A DNA stretch of 5,119 nt, taken from the NCBI GenBank assembly GCA_934700635.1, contig CAKUXU010000061.1, forward strand, positions 1 through 5,119, written 5' to 3'. Source of the stretch: an uncultured Eubacteriales bacterium (lineage in GTDB: Bacteria; Bacillota; Clostridia; Oscillospirales; Acutalibacteraceae). A program made the translations under genes and the position numbers. The notes below the pieces were generated by a model. The model worked only from the letters and a program-made list of their open reading frames with translations, was not told the DNA's origin and made no database searches. Below, in pieces: positions 4,853-5,119 of this stretch (positions are counted from its first letter, which is position 1; each line of letters starts with the position of its first letter).

Positions 4853-5119
4853 ATATTTATTCCATATTTTTTAAATGGAAACTTTAAAAATAATGAATTT
4901 GAATTAGTATCAAAAGATAGATTTTTCGTTGACAAAACAAATATGATAAAAGATATAAGTAATTTAATTGGAGTCAAGGACAGGTTCATTTGTATAACAA
5001 GGCCACGTAGATTTGGCAAGACAATAAACGCTATGATGCTTGCGTGCTATTATTCAAAAAATGCTGATTTTAAAAAACTCTTTGATGAACTTGAAATCAG
5101 CAAAAGTAAGTCATATTTG
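4853..5119 (+). CDS. AAA ATPase / PD-(D/E)XK-type protein, N-terminal part without a standard start codon (runs off right edge)
   Basis: The frame is open from 4829 to the window end. It reads FIPYFLNGNFKNNEFELV, then FVDKTNMI (4925-4948), then the P-loop RPRRFGKT (5000-5023) and NAMMLACYYSKN, with ELEISKSKSY at the end. This is the typical N-terminus of the AAA-ATPase-like family that usually carries a PD-(D/E)XK-like nuclease domain at its C-terminus. Full members are around 500-600 residues; only about 89 are present. Copies are often numerous in one genome, and their role is unclear. No ATG, GTG or TTG occurs in frame between the stop at 4826-4828 and ATG 4943, which lies after the conserved FVDKT. 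AAGGCGG (4842-4848) lies 4 bases before ATA 4853, so I place the original start there, as a decayed ATG or a rare non-standard start; ATT 4859 is an alternative. The copy may be a pseudogene. Confidence 0.75.
   Translation, partial: MFIPYFLNGNFKNNEFELVSKDRFFVDKTNMIKDISNLIGVKDRFICITRPRRFGKTINAMMLACYYSKNADFKKLFDELEISKSKSYL

Noticed and set aside
1..5119. rRNA or tRNA genes
   Set aside because: I saw no tRNA cloverleaf signature and no conserved rRNA segments on either strand.

Overview
The window is very AT-rich, with clostridial-style Shine-Dalgarno sites (AAGGAG, GAAGGGAG, GAGGAG) and sigma-A-like promoters. Together with a DltA-type adenylation enzyme, a small ASCH protein, a GNAT acetyltransferase of a type I associate with Clostridia, and a 'PRRFGKT' AAA ATPase, this suggests a low-GC anaerobic member of the Clostridia. 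Nothing here fixes the genus.

Layout. (1) 1-733, minus strand: the N-terminal 244 residues of a DltA-like D-alanine adenylation enzyme that continues off the left edge. It has its own promoter (770-798). (2) 799-1055: AT-rich spacer between divergent promoters. (3) 1056-2201, plus strand: a promoter, an unrecognised 138-residue ORF (1127-1543), and a second open frame (about 1525-2154) that has no start signal and is cut by an in-frame TAA at 1939. A tract of eight A's at the ORF1 stop makes one ancestral gene of about 342 codons, or recoding, a real possibility. The block ends in a long imperfect hairpin with a T-run. (4) 2202-2853: no convincing gene. It holds small inverted repeats and a locally GC-rich segment (2408-2491) with nested hairpins. 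(5) 2854-3898: a near-consensus promoter with a palindrome between its -35 and -10 boxes drives a translationally coupled ASCH-GNAT pair, the best-preserved unit here. The GNAT protein carries an unusual hydrophobic N-terminal extension. (6) 3899-4840: mostly decayed sequence, with a minus-strand coding relic holding two in-frame stops (4020-4319), a likely minus-strand terminator (4429-4471), and related direct and inverted repeats around a GTAACGATT core (4391-4705). (7) 4853-5119: the N-terminus of an AAA ATPase / PD-(D/E)XK-type protein running off the right edge. Its reading frame has no ATG, GTG or TTG before the conserved FVDKT motif.

The impression is an accessory, decaying stretch between a cell-envelope gene on the left and an ATPase family that is often multicopy on the right. 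I found no complete, clearly new defence or biosynthetic system. The items most worth checking are the split 1127-2154 gene with its hairpin, the ASCH-GNAT unit with its promoter palindrome, the possible structured RNA at 2408-2491, and the repeat cluster before the ATPase.
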